NCBI GenBank assembly: GCA_963780635.1
Contig: CAWACW010000014.1
Location: 248,001-312,000 of the forward strand
Length of the DNA stretch: 64,000 nucleotides
Reading direction: 5' to 3'
DNA from: DATEPR01 sp963780635
GTDB lineage: Bacteria; Actinomycetota; Actinomycetes; Mycobacteriales; Pseudonocardiaceae
Shown: one piece after another, positions 42,647-51,928 of the stretch
How the letters are laid out: each line of letters starts with the position of its first letter
Numbering within the stretch: position 1 is the first letter of the stretch
The notes under the pieces: model-generated
Told to the model about the DNA's origin: nothing
Databases searched by the model: none
The model's input: the letters and a program-made list of their open reading frames with translations, nothing else
Made by a program: the position numbers and the translations under genes

Positions 42647-43543
42647 TCAGTTGGCCCTGGTCAGGCCGACCGGAATCTTGACCGTCAGCAATGCGTCGTC
42701 GTCCGAGGTCGGCGGCAGCCAGGTGTAGTCGACCTCATTCCTCCACTTGCCGGTGTCGTCCCGGATTTGCGAGCGGACCGGCAGGTAGGTCGTGGAGTTC
42801 ACCCAGAACCGTTGCGACTGCGCCGTGGCGTTCTTCGTGCCTTGCTCGTCCTTGGGCACCAGGTCGCCGGTGAGCTCGATCGTGGACTGGCCGTCGATCT
42901 GCTGGTTCCGCGCGGTGATCGACAGTTTCCCGGCCGCCATGGCCTGCCGGATCTCGTCCGCGGTGAATGTGCCGTGCGGCAGCTCGGGATGTTGTTGTTC
43001 GGCCGGCCACGTCAGATAACGATGCCGTGGGTAGTCGATGACGGTGAACTCGCCGGGCGCGGACAGGCCCGACTCGAAGTCGGGCCGGCCGTCGATGTCC
43101 TCGACAGTGCGAATCTGGCCGGTACGCATCGACACCCACGTCTTGCTCGTGCCGTGCTGGTTGTCGGCGATGGGCTCGCCGAGCGCCGGAGCCTGGGCGG
43201 TCGTGGTCTCCACCAGGATGTCCTGGCTCGCGCCGGTCAGCGCCTTGCTGATCTGCGCGGTCACGTACGCCGCGTCGTGCACCACAAGCGGTGACGAGAC
43301 CGTCGGCCGTGCCTGCGGGAGGGACGAGCCGGGCGGCATCGCCGTGACGACGACGCCGACCGCGACGACCAGTGTGACTGGAATGGCCGCGTAGCCGGCG
43401 CGGCGCAGTACGACCCGGCGGGCATAGCGGCGGCGCAGGTCGGGCAGCAGGGACGGCGGCGGGCTCAGCTCGGGCACGCTCGCGCGCAGTCCGACGACCA
43501 GATCGGCGAAGGGTTCCTCGCCGGGAGTGGGCTCAGTGGACAT
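42647..43543 (-). CDS. Membrane-anchored protein, probable anti-sigma partner
   Basis: 298 residues, ATG 43543 with GGAGG upstream. A cytosolic N-terminus of ~50 residues is followed by one transmembrane helix (AAIPVTLVVAVGVVVTA) and a ~220-residue extracytoplasmic domain. This domain has segments such as WVSMRTGQIRTVEDIDG and FWVNSTTYLPVRSQI, recalling MucB/LolA-like sensor folds. Its start overlaps the end of an ECF sigma gene by 11 bp, a typical sigma/anti-sigma layout. I see no zinc-finger anti-sigma motif, so the regulatory role is inferred from position. Confidence 0.65.
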   Translation of the reverse strand: MSTEPTPGEEPFADLVVGLRASVPELSPPPSLLPDLRRRYARRVVLRRAGYAAIPVTLVVAVGVVVTAMPPGSSLPQARPTVSSPLVVHDAAYVTAQISKALTGASQDILVETTTAQAPALGEPIADNQHGTSKTWVSMRTGQIRTVEDIDGRPDFESGLSAPGEFTVIDYPRHRYLTWPAEQQHPELPHGTFTADEIRQAMAAGKLSITARNQQIDGQSTIELTGDLVPKDEQGTKNATAQSQRFWVNSTTYLPVRSQIRDDTGKWRNEVDYTWLPPTSDDDALLTVKIPVGLTRAN

Positions 43544-44078
43544 GGGATGCCTCCGTGTTCTCGTCGGGAGCGCGGTCACCGAGGAATCGGCGGAGTTGTT
43601 GCAGCGCCCTGCTGGTGTAGGACTTCACCGTGCCCTCCGAGGTGTGCATGATCGCCGCGGTATCCGCGACCGAGAGGTCCTCGAAGTAGCGCAGTGCCAA
43701 TACCTCCCGCTGCCGCTGGGACAGCGTGGCAAGGCCGGCGGCCAACAACTGATTGTCGACGACGGTGTCCGCGTGGTCTTGATGGAGCGCTAGCGCGGGG
43801 GGCAAGTCGTCCATCAATTGCTCCGCCGGACGGCGTTTCAGGCGTCGCCAACGGTCTCTGGCCAGATTCACCAGCACCTGCCGCGCGTAGGCGTCAGGTT
43901 CACCCTGCACGCCACGCCATTTCAGCGCTGTCCGCAGCAGCGCGGTCTGCAACAGGTCCTCTGCTTCGGCCTGGTCACCGATCAGCATGAACGCCGTACG
44001 GAGCAGCGTTGCCGACCGGTTGACCACGAACTGCTCGAAGGCCGCATCCAGGTGCTTGCCGCCGTTTCGGTTGACCAC
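43533..44078 (-). CDS. ECF sigma factor (SigE/SigM-like, short)
   Basis: 181 residues from GTG 44078. Region 2: FMLIGDQAEAEDLLQTALLRTALKW; region 4: LSQRQREVLALRYFEDLSV then TSEGTVKSYTSRALQQLR. This is the SigE-family ECF type common in Streptomyces-like genomes (TIGR02983-like). It is translationally coupled to the membrane protein that follows. Confidence 0.92.
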   Translation of the reverse strand: MVNRNGGKHLDAAFEQFVVNRSATLLRTAFMLIGDQAEAEDLLQTALLRTALKWRGVQGEPDAYARQVLVNLARDRWRRLKRRPAEQLMDDLPPALALHQDHADTVVDNQLLAAGLATLSQRQREVLALRYFEDLSVADTAAIMHTSEGTVKSYTSRALQQLRRFLGDRAPDENTEASHVH

Positions 44079-44226
44079 ACCTGCCTAGACGACACCGGGG
44101 TCGGCCGCGTTGCCATCGGTGTCCGATTTCTTCAGCAGATCGTCGAGGGCGACTTCGGCGATGGCCACGGCGTTGTGGTCGGACAGGTCGACAGTATGCT
44201 GGGCGCACAGATACTTGGAGTCCGCA

Positions 44227-44706
44227 GTGATCAGTGGTGTGGATCAGGTGATCATCTCTGCGGGGGACCCGGCGAGTGGGTTGCGATCGTTTCTGGACGC
44301 CTGGGGCAGGCGGTGGCCGGACATGCGGACGGCGATCGACGGGGTCCGAGATTCGGAATTCTTCCGTTGGTCTGACGGACGGCCGGACCTTCCCTCGCAC
44401 CGCGGCGAGATTCTTGTAGCGCGCGATCCAGCGATGAACGAGGACTGGGACGCGCACGGATACCGGCTGGGCGCCGACGGCGAGGGACCGTTTTACATTT
44501 TGTATCGGCGGGCGCCGAACGACTCGCTGCCGATCCGGGTATTGCGGGATCCGTTCGAGAACGATCATTCTGACGGGTTCGAGCCGTATGACGCGCAATT
44601 GGTGGGCGGGGGTCTGTCGCTGGTCACGGTCGTGCTGCCGGACGCGGACAGCGAGTTCAGTCAGACGGTGTTGCGGGCTGTGTCCGACAGCTTGCTGAGA
44701 AGCTGA
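44227..44706 (+). CDS. Uncharacterised small protein
   Basis: 159 residues from GTG 44227, which has GGAG 7 bp upstream; upstream codons in the same frame look non-coding. It is acidic and soluble, without signal or membrane segments (SGLRSFLDAWGRRWPDMRTA, GEGPFYILYRRAPNDSLP, SLVTVVLPDADSEFSQTVL). Codon use is that of a real gene. I do not recognise a family. It stands alone between the ECF operon and a gene-poor stretch. Confidence 0.6.
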   Translation: MISGVDQVIISAGDPASGLRSFLDAWGRRWPDMRTAIDGVRDSEFFRWSDGRPDLPSHRGEILVARDPAMNEDWDAHGYRLGADGEGPFYILYRRAPNDSLPIRVLRDPFENDHSDGFEPYDAQLVGGGLSLVTVVLPDADSEFSQTVLRAVSDSLLRS

Positions 44707-44993
44707 CAGGGATTGCTCCAACCAGCGCCGGTGCTCGCCTTGCCTGCTGCGTCCCGGCGGTGCGTGTCCTGCCGCGACGCTTCTGCGGCGCCAAAAACGA
44801 TGTTGAGCAGGGAAACGCGCTTGACCAATGGAGTCTCTTGAGGACGTGAGCCTCAAGGTGGGGGTATGAATTCACTGTCGAGCACGGCAACGGCGACGGG
44901 GGCTTCAAACCCAACCCCGGCACGGTCGCCAACGGCTGGTGATCGAAGTCGTCGCCGGAATCGCTACGCCACGGCCGACCGTCCAAGTGGTCC
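44707..44993. other. Gene-poor stretch with a short coding-like remnant
   Basis: A plus-strand piece at about 44850-44943 reads RWGYEFTVEHGNGDGG and ends with a stop after GTVANGW, without a usable start. It looks like the tail of a lost gene. Nothing else supported. Confidence 0.3.
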
Positions 44994-45033
44994 CAGCCCT
45001 CCCGTCCGCGCTGCCGTGCGGACGGGAGGGCTG
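44994..45033. terminator. Strong hairpin, terminator of the membrane protein gene
   Basis: CAGCCCTCCCGTCCGC (44994-45009) pairs perfectly with 45018-45033, 16 bp arms and an 8-nt loop. It lies ~75 bp beyond the stop of the minus-strand gene ending at 45109. Confidence 0.8.
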
Positions 45034-45108
45034 CGATTCGCCGGTCCCAGGGAGATGATCAGAACGCTGGTCGGTTGTCGGCCTGTGTTGGTGACCCAGG
45101 CATGCCGA

Positions 45109-47493
45109 CTATCCGCCCGCTGTGGCTTTCAGCTGCCAGATGGTCACGTCGGGCAGGCCGAGCCTGCGGGTCGCGAGAGCATCCAGTGCGTCGGTATCCG
45201 CTGCGTGGCCGCCTCGGTCGGCGACCAGCCAGCGGACGCCCTGCCGGTACAGGTCGTTCAGCAGCGCCGGCGTCGGATGGGTGAACGCCGAGATTTCCTG
45301 GTCGAGCCGTTGCGGGTCCCAGAAAGGCTGATTGGCATACCAGAGACTGGTGCTCCACGCGCTGTCCAGATTGCGCGGCGCGTACGCCCAACCGCCGACA
45401 TCGGTGTCGCGGCCGGAGATCGCGGAGATCGTGAAGTCCTTCGCTGTACACGGCGGCGTCGCACTGGCGGGTTGGATGCAGGTGCGATTCACGGCGAGCA
45501 CATCGTCCGGGGCACTGTGGGCGGCAAGCCAGCGGCCCGCAGTGAGTTCGTCACGCGTGGTCGCGGCCGTGCCCGACGCCGAACTCACCTGAGCCTCGTT
45601 GTAGCTGGGCGCCACAGCCTTGGTCAGATACAGGCCGGTGCTCAACAGACCGGTACCCAGGACCGCCGATGCCAGTGCGGCTGCGGCGATCCGGTGCCCG
45701 CTCCGTCGCCCGATGACCCACGCCAGCACCCCGAATACCGCCAACGCCGCGATCAGCAGCACCACCGGCGCGGCCCACCCCAGAATCTGCCGGACTCGTC
45801 CGACCTGATCGACGCCCGGCGCGTGGCCGTTCGGCACGACCCACGAGGTCCGACCTGCCGCGGTGCCGGAGACCGCCGCGATCGCCACGGTGAACACGAA
45901 ACCGGCTGCCACCCCGATACCGGTCGCCACGCGGCGGACACGCGTCGCAGGCACGAGCACCAGACCCCACGCCGAACCTGCCAATGCGATCGGGTAGGCG
46001 GCGGACACGAAGAGGATCTCGCTGCTGCCAGGCTGCCGGTAGGCCAGCGTGGCACCGAAACCGGCCAGTGTCGTGCCGAGGATGAACCACAGAATCGGAT
46101 CGCTTGCCCGGTGGCGCATCAACGGGATCAGGCCGACCAGGCGTGGCAGTAGCGGCAGCAGCCAGAGCAGGAACACGGCGGCCAATACCAGTTTGGGTAC
46201 CTGTGGCGTCGTCATGTACAAGCCCGTCGAGGGCCGCGTGACCAGGTGGGGAAACATCGAGGCGGCGCGATTGGCCAGGCCGGCCAATGGCACGAAGTGC
46301 AGGCCGTAGGCCGTGCCGCCGTACAGCGTGTTCTTCGCCACCAGCAGGCCGACACCGATGAGCACCGTCCCGGCCAGCGCGGGAATTACCCGGTGCCGGT
46401 TCACCAGAGTGACAATCAGCGCGGCGCCGCAGCCGACGACGAGCACCGCCAGGTCCGCCGATTTCGCCCCGGCCGCAAGAATCGTCAGGGGAATCAGCAA
46501 CGCGCGGGGGACCGCGCCGTCGGCAGGGCCGTCGCGGATGATCGCGATCACACAGCCCGCCACTGCCAGAGTCGCCAGCCACCCGAACGTCGTGGTCAGG
46601 CTGGACGCCCAGTACGTTCCCACGATCGGCTGGGTCTGCCCGTCCGTGGTCCACACCGTGGCGACGGTGGTGCCGGTGACCGCGAACAAGGCGGCCGCCA
46701 GCGGGCCGGCCCACACGCGCCCGGCTATCCGGCGTGCCACCACGGCCAGCAGCAGGATCACGGCCGGCACCAGGGTGACGGCGGTCAGCCGCACGACCGC
46801 GTCGAACGGGTCCACACCGCTGCCGGTAAGCAGGTGGGCCAGGACAGCGTGCAGGAACCAGTGATAGGCGAAGGGCTGCCCGTGCACGAGCGGGTACCGC
46901 GACACCAGCGAATGTTTCAGCTCACCGACGACAGCCAGCTGGAAGATCGTGTCCGGGTAGTAGACATGTCCGGCCGAGCCCGGATCCGCCGGGTTGAACC
47001 GCAGGTAGTCCGTCGTCATCCACGCGACCGCGATTCCCATGCAGCCCGCCAGCGCCAACTGCGGTCGCAGGCCCCAGCCGGGGGCCGGTCGAGCCATGAT
47101 CCGGGCCCGGGTCCGAGGTGCGATCAAGGTGATCGCGGCCACCAGAGGTCCCCACAGCCACGGCGGCGGTGACCACGGGAGAACCACATCGACGAACCAG
47201 CCGGCCAGCGCGACCACACTGCCCGCCGCGGTGCCCCAGGCCAGATCCTCCACAAGCGGCGCGACCGCCGGCCGGACAGCACGGACCAGAGCGACACCAG
47301 GCAGCAGCACCCCGAGTGCGATCATCGCGAGCCAAGCGAGTACGTCCCGCACCGGCGAACCCGTCACCACGACTGTGACCAACCAAGTCGCACCGACGAC
47401 GGTCCACGCCAGCCACACCCATGGGTGCGAGCGTCGGCCGGTGATGACCGGAAGTGGGGTGGTCGCAGCAGCGGACATGTCGATCGTGGTCAA
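45109..47493 (-). CDS. Large polytopic membrane protein, GT-C glycosyltransferase-like
   Basis: 794 residues; TTG 47493 has AGGAG 5 bp before it, ATG 47478 is the alternative. About 14-16 hydrophobic helices fill residues 25-630, followed by a ~160-residue soluble C-terminal domain (TAGRWLAAHSAPDDVLAVNR, GVRWLVADRGGHAADTDALD). The periplasmic loop after the early helices (YYPDTIFQLAVVGELKHS, YPLVHGQPFAYHWFLHA) with acidic and His residues is like GT-C enzymes that use polyprenyl-phosphate sugars in cell-envelope assembly. Donor and acceptor unknown. Confidence 0.75.
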   Translation of the reverse strand: MTTIDMSAAATTPLPVITGRRSHPWVWLAWTVVGATWLVTVVVTGSPVRDVLAWLAMIALGVLLPGVALVRAVRPAVAPLVEDLAWGTAAGSVVALAGWFVDVVLPWSPPPWLWGPLVAAITLIAPRTRARIMARPAPGWGLRPQLALAGCMGIAVAWMTTDYLRFNPADPGSAGHVYYPDTIFQLAVVGELKHSLVSRYPLVHGQPFAYHWFLHAVLAHLLTGSGVDPFDAVVRLTAVTLVPAVILLLAVVARRIAGRVWAGPLAAALFAVTGTTVATVWTTDGQTQPIVGTYWASSLTTTFGWLATLAVAGCVIAIIRDGPADGAVPRALLIPLTILAAGAKSADLAVLVVGCGAALIVTLVNRHRVIPALAGTVLIGVGLLVAKNTLYGGTAYGLHFVPLAGLANRAASMFPHLVTRPSTGLYMTTPQVPKLVLAAVFLLWLLPLLPRLVGLIPLMRHRASDPILWFILGTTLAGFGATLAYRQPGSSEILFVSAAYPIALAGSAWGLVLVPATRVRRVATGIGVAAGFVFTVAIAAVSGTAAGRTSWVVPNGHAPGVDQVGRVRQILGWAAPVVLLIAALAVFGVLAWVIGRRSGHRIAAAALASAVLGTGLLSTGLYLTKAVAPSYNEAQVSSASGTAATTRDELTAGRWLAAHSAPDDVLAVNRTCIQPASATPPCTAKDFTISAISGRDTDVGGWAYAPRNLDSAWSTSLWYANQPFWDPQRLDQEISAFTHPTPALLNDLYRQGVRWLVADRGGHAADTDALDALATRRLGLPDVTIWQLKATAGG

Positions 47494-47768
47494 GCCCGCT
47501 CCTGTGGGTCGTGCCGTCGCGTGGGGAGTCTACGTACTCGGCCTCGGCCCGAACGACCCGGGCGCACGAGCGAGAACCTCACTGCCTCCAACGACATATC
47601 ACCCGCGCGATCTTGATGCCGCCGTCCAAGCTGCGCCCTGTAATCGGAGCCACGTAGGGCAATGAACGTCCCGTGAACCTCCCACGCGGCCAGAGAACTC
47701 ACCCGCGCAAGGGTTGTCCGCGTACGCGTGGTCGCCGCAAACGCCACGCAGCGACACGTGCGTTCTAC

Positions 47769-48368
47769 TTAGGAACGTGATTTCAGGACGTCGAGAATCA
47801 GATCGAAGAGTCGTTCCATCTGCCCTGCAGTGTCGTTCTTGGTCATCGACAGGAAGACGCCCAGCAGCAGCCTGGTGACGTCCTCCGGCTCGACGGTCGC
47901 CCTGAAGACGCCGTCACGAACGCCGACGGCCAGGATCCGGGAAATCTCGGCGGTCACGCGTTCCCGCGCTCCAGGTGTGGTCGATCGACCGGATGCTCGT
48001 GAGGCGCGGAGAGTCTCAAGCATGCCGAGCTTCGTTCGGACGAAGTCCGCGTACCCGTCCAGCCACATCCGAAGGGCCACGTCGGGCGGAAATCGGTCGA
48101 GCAGCGTCTCCGCGCTGGAGGTGACTTTCCCCAGTTCTGCGGCGTAGACGGCCTCGACCAACGATTCCCGGGTGGGGAAGTTGCGGTACAGGGTTGCGAT
48201 ACCGACGCCGGCGTCGCGCGCGATGTCCTCGAGGGGCACCTGGTCATCGGCCGCGGTGAACGCCACCCGGGCAGCCTCGACGATCTTGAGTCGGTTGCGC
48301 ACCGCATCCGCGCGCAGCGGTCGGTCGGCCTCGACGCCGCCAACGGCCACCCTGTGCGACGAAGACAA
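47769..48368 (-). CDS. TetR-family repressor
   Basis: About 199 residues. The HTH is in DQVPLEDIARDAGVGIATLYRNFP and the C-terminal domain in VRTKLGMLETLRAS. TTG 48368 is preferred because GGAGG stands 9 bp upstream; GTG 48350 is possible. It is divergent from an aldo-keto reductase, and two near-identical palindromes lie in the 83-bp gap, one covering its own start. It should repress both genes until a ligand binds. Confidence 0.9.
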   Translation of the reverse strand: MSSSHRVAVGGVEADRPLRADAVRNRLKIVEAARVAFTAADDQVPLEDIARDAGVGIATLYRNFPTRESLVEAVYAAELGKVTSSAETLLDRFPPDVALRMWLDGYADFVRTKLGMLETLRASRASGRSTTPGARERVTAEISRILAVGVRDGVFRATVEPEDVTRLLLGVFLSMTKNDTAGQMERLFDLILDVLKSRS

Positions 48369-48421
48369 GTGAAGGAACCTCCACTTAGTGGTATGTTCGC
48401 GAAGTGGAGGAACCTCCACTT
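48367..48421. promoter_or_regulatory. Two TetR operators between divergent genes
   Basis: AAGTGGAGGAACCTCCACTT at 48402-48421 is a perfect 9-bp-arm palindrome. AAGTGAAGGAACCTCCACTT at 48367-48386 is the same with one mismatch. The centres are 35 bp apart, bracketing the likely promoter. Confidence 0.85.
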
Positions 48422-48451
48422 CACCTATCATCTCACAAGGAAGTACACACT

Positions 48452-49372
48452 GTGCGCCAACCCGGATCGCTCGACGGCAAGCCACCGTCCCTTCGACCCC
48501 AACCTGGAGGGCCGGCGATCCTGGCGGGCAGGACGGTGTCCCGCATCGGTTACGGTGCGATGCAGCTGCCTCGCCTGAAAGACGAACCGGCGCAAGCCCA
48601 TGCCCTCATTCGCCATGCCGTCGACATCGGTATCGACCACTTCGACACGGCCCAGTTCTACGGCAACGGTCTCGTCAACGAGCTCCTCGGCCGAGCGCTA
48701 CGGGCCGATGACGATGTCCTCATCTCGAGCAAGGTCGGTGCGGACGCGAATCCGGCTGGTCCGATGCACATCCGCCTGGCCCAGCGGCCCGAGCAATTGC
48801 GTGCCAGCGTCGAGGACAACCTCCAGACCTTGGGGGTGACGCGGATCCACATCGTGAACCTTCGCCGCCCCGATGACCGGCCCGGATTGCGCGCGGAGGC
48901 AGATCAACGTGTCGACCTCGATGATCAACTCGCTGAACTGATGACACTGCGCGACGAGGGCAAGATCGGTGGGGTCGGGCTGAGCAACGTCACTCTCGAC
49001 GAAGTCGAACAAGCGCTCCCCAGTGGTCTGGCCTGTGTCCAGAACGCCTACAGCCTCCTCGCCCGAAGTGACGACGATGTTCTGGCGCTCTGCGAGGCGG
49101 AGGGCATCGCCTGGGTGCCCTTCTTCCCTCTCGGTAGCGCGGCGCCGCACCTGCCAAAGGTCACGGATGTGCCCGCGGTCCAGGACATCGCAACCGCTCT
49201 CGGCCGGACCCCTGCTCAGATCGGCCTCGCATGGCTGCTCCACCGCTCCCCGAACATCTTCCTCATCCCAGGCACGGCTGATGTCAGACACCTCGACACC
49301 AACGCGGCAGCAGGCTCGATCGAGTTCACCGACGCTCAGCTGGCTAGCCTCGACATCACCTCCACAACCTGA
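48452..49372 (+). CDS. Aldo-keto reductase
   Basis: 306 residues from GTG 48452, AAGGAAG upstream. The TIM-barrel AKR signatures are IDHFDTAQFYGNG (Asp and Tyr), LISSKVG (Lys), GGVGLSNVT and QNAYSLLAR. The position of the usual catalytic His reads VNLRRPDD, so His is replaced, as in some YdbC-like members. NADPH-dependent carbonyl reduction expected. Controlled by the divergent TetR. Confidence 0.88.
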   Translation: MRQPGSLDGKPPSLRPQPGGPAILAGRTVSRIGYGAMQLPRLKDEPAQAHALIRHAVDIGIDHFDTAQFYGNGLVNELLGRALRADDDVLISSKVGADANPAGPMHIRLAQRPEQLRASVEDNLQTLGVTRIHIVNLRRPDDRPGLRAEADQRVDLDDQLAELMTLRDEGKIGGVGLSNVTLDEVEQALPSGLACVQNAYSLLARSDDDVLALCEAEGIAWVPFFPLGSAAPHLPKVTDVPAVQDIATALGRTPAQIGLAWLLHRSPNIFLIPGTADVRHLDTNAAAGSIEFTDAQLASLDITSTT

Positions 49373-49767
49373 TGCCGGGCCCGCCCGTGCCAGGCGCGGA
49401 CGTGCCTCAGCCGACGCGGGCGTCGTAGGCGGCGCGGTGGCCAAGCACGCCGTCGCGGTGCAATTGGGCAAAGCCCTTGCGGCCACGCATCATCAGATAC
49501 AGGGTGCGCTCCATGAGTTGATCGCCTTCGGTACACGGTGTTCGTTTGTGCGTCCGCGCTGCGTGTCTCGGTTCCGTCCGAGTCCGCCGTGCCGCGGCTG
49601 GTCGGTCCGCCAGACGAGGGATCGGGCGGCGATGTCCTCGCCTCCCGGGACCGGCGACGACGGGCATGAGATGGTCGGCGATCTGTGCGGCCCGGTGCAG
49701 CTCGGCCGGTTTGCCACGATGGGCGACCAACGTGTGGCCCTCGATTTCTGTCTTCATCGGTCGCCGA
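49373..49767. other. Gene-poor region with possible remnants
   Basis: No gene supported. Minus-strand pieces such as EGHTLVAHRGKPAELHRAAQ (near 49720) and RGRKGFAQLHRDGVLGHRAA (near 49450) look coding but in pieces, suggesting erosion. Confidence 0.3.
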
Positions 49768-50373
49768 TCATCGGATCGCCCCGACGAGTCGTCCGCGGAG
49801 CCGGAGCCGCGGCATCTCATGCGTGTTCGCGACCTCGTCGAGCGGGAGCGTCAGCTGCTGCCACGGCCGCCCGTGAGCTCCCTCGAGTTCAAGCAGTGCC
49901 CGCTTGCGGGCCAGGCCGCAGGCATAGCCGGTCAGGTCGCCGTCGGCCGCGACTACGCGGTGGCACGGGAGGAGGATGCACAGCGGATTGCGCCCGATCA
50001 GCTTTCCGACATCCCGCGCGGTGATCGGCAGGCCGAGTTCGCGAGCCAGCGCACCGTAGGTGGTCGTGTGACCGTACGGAATACGGGACAACACACGCCA
50101 TACCGCGACCTGCTCGCAGGTGCCGGCCAGCAGCATCGACAGCTTGAAGCTCTGCCGCTGACCCGCGAAGTACTCGGCCAGTTGATTGATGACCGCGTCG
50201 AAACCGTCATCGACGCGCGGTCCGAAGCTGGAGGGTGGCGGCCGGTACCAGTGATGCTCGAAGTAGAGACCGGCGAGCTTTTCGCCCTCGCGGACCAACG
50301 TCAACTCACCCAACGGGCTCTCGACCTTAGAGCTGCTAACACAATAACTGTTCGGCTCGCGTCGTCCAGGCAC
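49768..50373 (-). CDS. ogt: Methylated-DNA-protein-cysteine methyltransferase, N-terminus altered by a MITE
   Basis: The O6-alkylguanine-DNA alkyltransferase signature is intact: RNPLCILLPCHRVVAADGDLTG with the PCHR acceptor Cys, plus the helix-turn-helix-like IPYGHTTTYGALARELG. The natural start of Ogt is a few residues before VESPLGELTLVREG. Here a 161-bp MITE (50330-50490) ends exactly there, so any protein must begin inside the element (GTG 50373, adding about 15 codons) or not at all. It may be poorly expressed. It neighbours decayed Ada-like and AlkB genes, forming a former alkylation-repair locus. Confidence 0.85.
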   Translation of the reverse strand: MPGRREPNSYCVSSSKVESPLGELTLVREGEKLAGLYFEHHWYRPPPSSFGPRVDDGFDAVINQLAEYFAGQRQSFKLSMLLAGTCEQVAVWRVLSRIPYGHTTTYGALARELGLPITARDVGKLIGRNPLCILLPCHRVVAADGDLTGYACGLARKRALLELEGAHGRPWQQLTLPLDEVANTHEMPRLRLRGRLVGAIR

Positions 50374-50490
50374 GCCATCTGCGGCGTTGTCGTCGGCCCC
50401 GGTACAACAGCGGTACCGGGGCCTCCTCCGCCTTGCAGCCGGCGCACCTGGACGTCGCTCCCTGATCGAACGCCATTGTGTTAGCAGCTC
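50330..50490 (-). mobile_element. 161-bp MITE-like element, copy A
   Basis: Ends GAGCTGCTAACACAAT in inverted orientation, flanked by TTA (50327-50329) and TTG (50491-50493). Inverted relative to the three other copies in the window. Inserted at the 5' end of ogt. Confidence 0.9.
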
Positions 50491-50713
50491 TTGTATGGAC
50501 CCGACCAGCGCCGAACGATCCAGACATCTCCAACCACCTTCTCTCTACGTGCTCGGCGATCGTCGAGCATCACTGGGAAGACGCTGGCTGTCGTTGGAAT
50601 GTGAGGTCGCCGGCCGGCCCTCTTGGCTCACTCACGTGGCAGGTGACCGTGGAGGCGACGGGTTGATCTCCTGTCTGAGATCCTTTCGTAAGGGTGTTGG
50701 GGTGGGGGTCCAG

Positions 50714-51362
50714 TCAATGCGGTCCGGTGACTCGCATGGTGATGTTGACGCGCCCGCTCCGCAGGCCGGCAGCGGGGTTACCTGTTCCAAGGTGGATCTT
50801 CGGCACGCCGTGGTAGGCGAAGCGCGACTCGCGGCCGAACACGAACGCGTCGCCGGAGGCGAGGCCAATGTCGGTGTAGGGCTTGCTCCGGTTCTCGGTG
50901 TTCCCGACCGGAACAAGCACGTGTCGCCCACACTGAGCGATACGACGGGTTCGTCGACGACCTCGTCCTTGTCCTGGTGCATGCTGAGCCACGCGCTGTC
51001 GTCGTAGAAGTTGACTAGAGCGACGTCGGGGTGCCAGCGGTCGGATCGTAGGCGTCGGCGAGTACCGATCGCCCCAGGCAGATCAGCCATTCGGGCAGCG
51101 GCAGTACACGTTGGCCATTCACGTCGCGTGCGGTCCTCGTGTACTTGCAGGGCTGCCAGTGTCAGCCGAGGCAGACCGTCTTGACCGACATCCGGTGACC
51201 GCGGGGCAGCGACGCAGCGCGGATCGGGACGGGGCCGCCGGCCCACTCGTGGAAGGACTGGACCAGCACGCGCTGTCGGGTGTCGTCGAGTCGGCCGGGC
51301 AAATGGACCGCTCCCGGGCCGCGACCGTGACGGTCGCGGCGGGGCGTCGGGAACAGCGTCAT
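50714..51362 (-). pseudogene. alkB: alkB-like 2OG/Fe(II) DNA dealkylase, decayed
   Basis: AlkB homology runs across three frames. It starts at ATG 51362 (ATGA overlap with the upstream gene) with PGAVHLPGRLDDTRQ and FHEWAGGPVPIR, ending in a TGA at 51162-51164 where CLG-W-HW is expected. After the stop, PLPEWLICLGRSVLADAYDP continues in frame. A frameshift near 51045 leads to WHPDVALVNFY and the iron-binding SMHQDKDE. A single missing base near 50907 separates LFR from FGNTENRSKPYTD, then RFAYHGVPKIH (second His) and RVNITMRVTG. One nonsense and two frameshift lesions argue for a true pseudogene rather than one error. Confidence 0.85.
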
Positions 51363-51928
51363 GGGATCACCGCGCCTGCCTGGTCGCGGAACAGGACGCC
51401 ATGCCCGACGCACCAGGTTCCGCCTGTTTCGGTGGCGCCTCTCATTCCGCTCAGGACCCCGGCGCCGGTGAGCGCGGCCGCGTCGGGGCTGCTCAGGGAG
51501 GCGGTGCCGAAGGTTCGCGTCGCGGTCCAGTTCTCCTGTTCGGCCAGGCGAATGGCGAGTTGCGCGCACCCGGCAGGGTTGTCGATGATCACCCACGCGT
51601 CGGGATGGGTGCTGACCAGCCGCCGGGCCGACTTGAGCCAGGACGCCGCATCGGCGGGCCAGTCCACTGTGCCCAGGACGGTTCGGCCGAGGCCACGCCA
51701 GGCGTCGGACACCGCGATCGCTGTTTCGCGTGAGGTCGTGTGGCGGCCGTGACCGATGGCGATGGTTGATGCGCCGGCGGCGCCCAGCAGGTCGACGAGC
51801 GTCGAGATCTCCTGCGCCGTGTGTGGCGCCGGTGTCCGGGTGGATTGCGGGTGTTCGGCGAATAGCCGGTCCGGGATCCGCCGAGCGGCGATTGGTCTGC
51901 CGCCGATGGGGTCGCGTGTGGTGGTCAT
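51359..51928 (-). CDS. Uncharacterised protein between ada-like and alkB-like genes
   Basis: 189 residues, ATG 51928. Segments: PHTAQEISTLVDLLGAAGAS, RRLVSTHPDAWVIIDNPAG and LTGAGVLSGMRGATETGG. Good codon usage, no membrane segments. I recognise no family. It overlaps alkB by 4 bp, so it belonged to the same alkylation-repair operon. It is the only intact frame of that stretch; function unknown. Confidence 0.55.
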   Translation of the reverse strand: MTTTRDPIGGRPIAARRIPDRLFAEHPQSTRTPAPHTAQEISTLVDLLGAAGASTIAIGHGRHTTSRETAIAVSDAWRGLGRTVLGTVDWPADAASWLKSARRLVSTHPDAWVIIDNPAGCAQLAIRLAEQENWTATRTFGTASLSSPDAAALTGAGVLSGMRGATETGGTWCVGHGVLFRDQAGAVIP

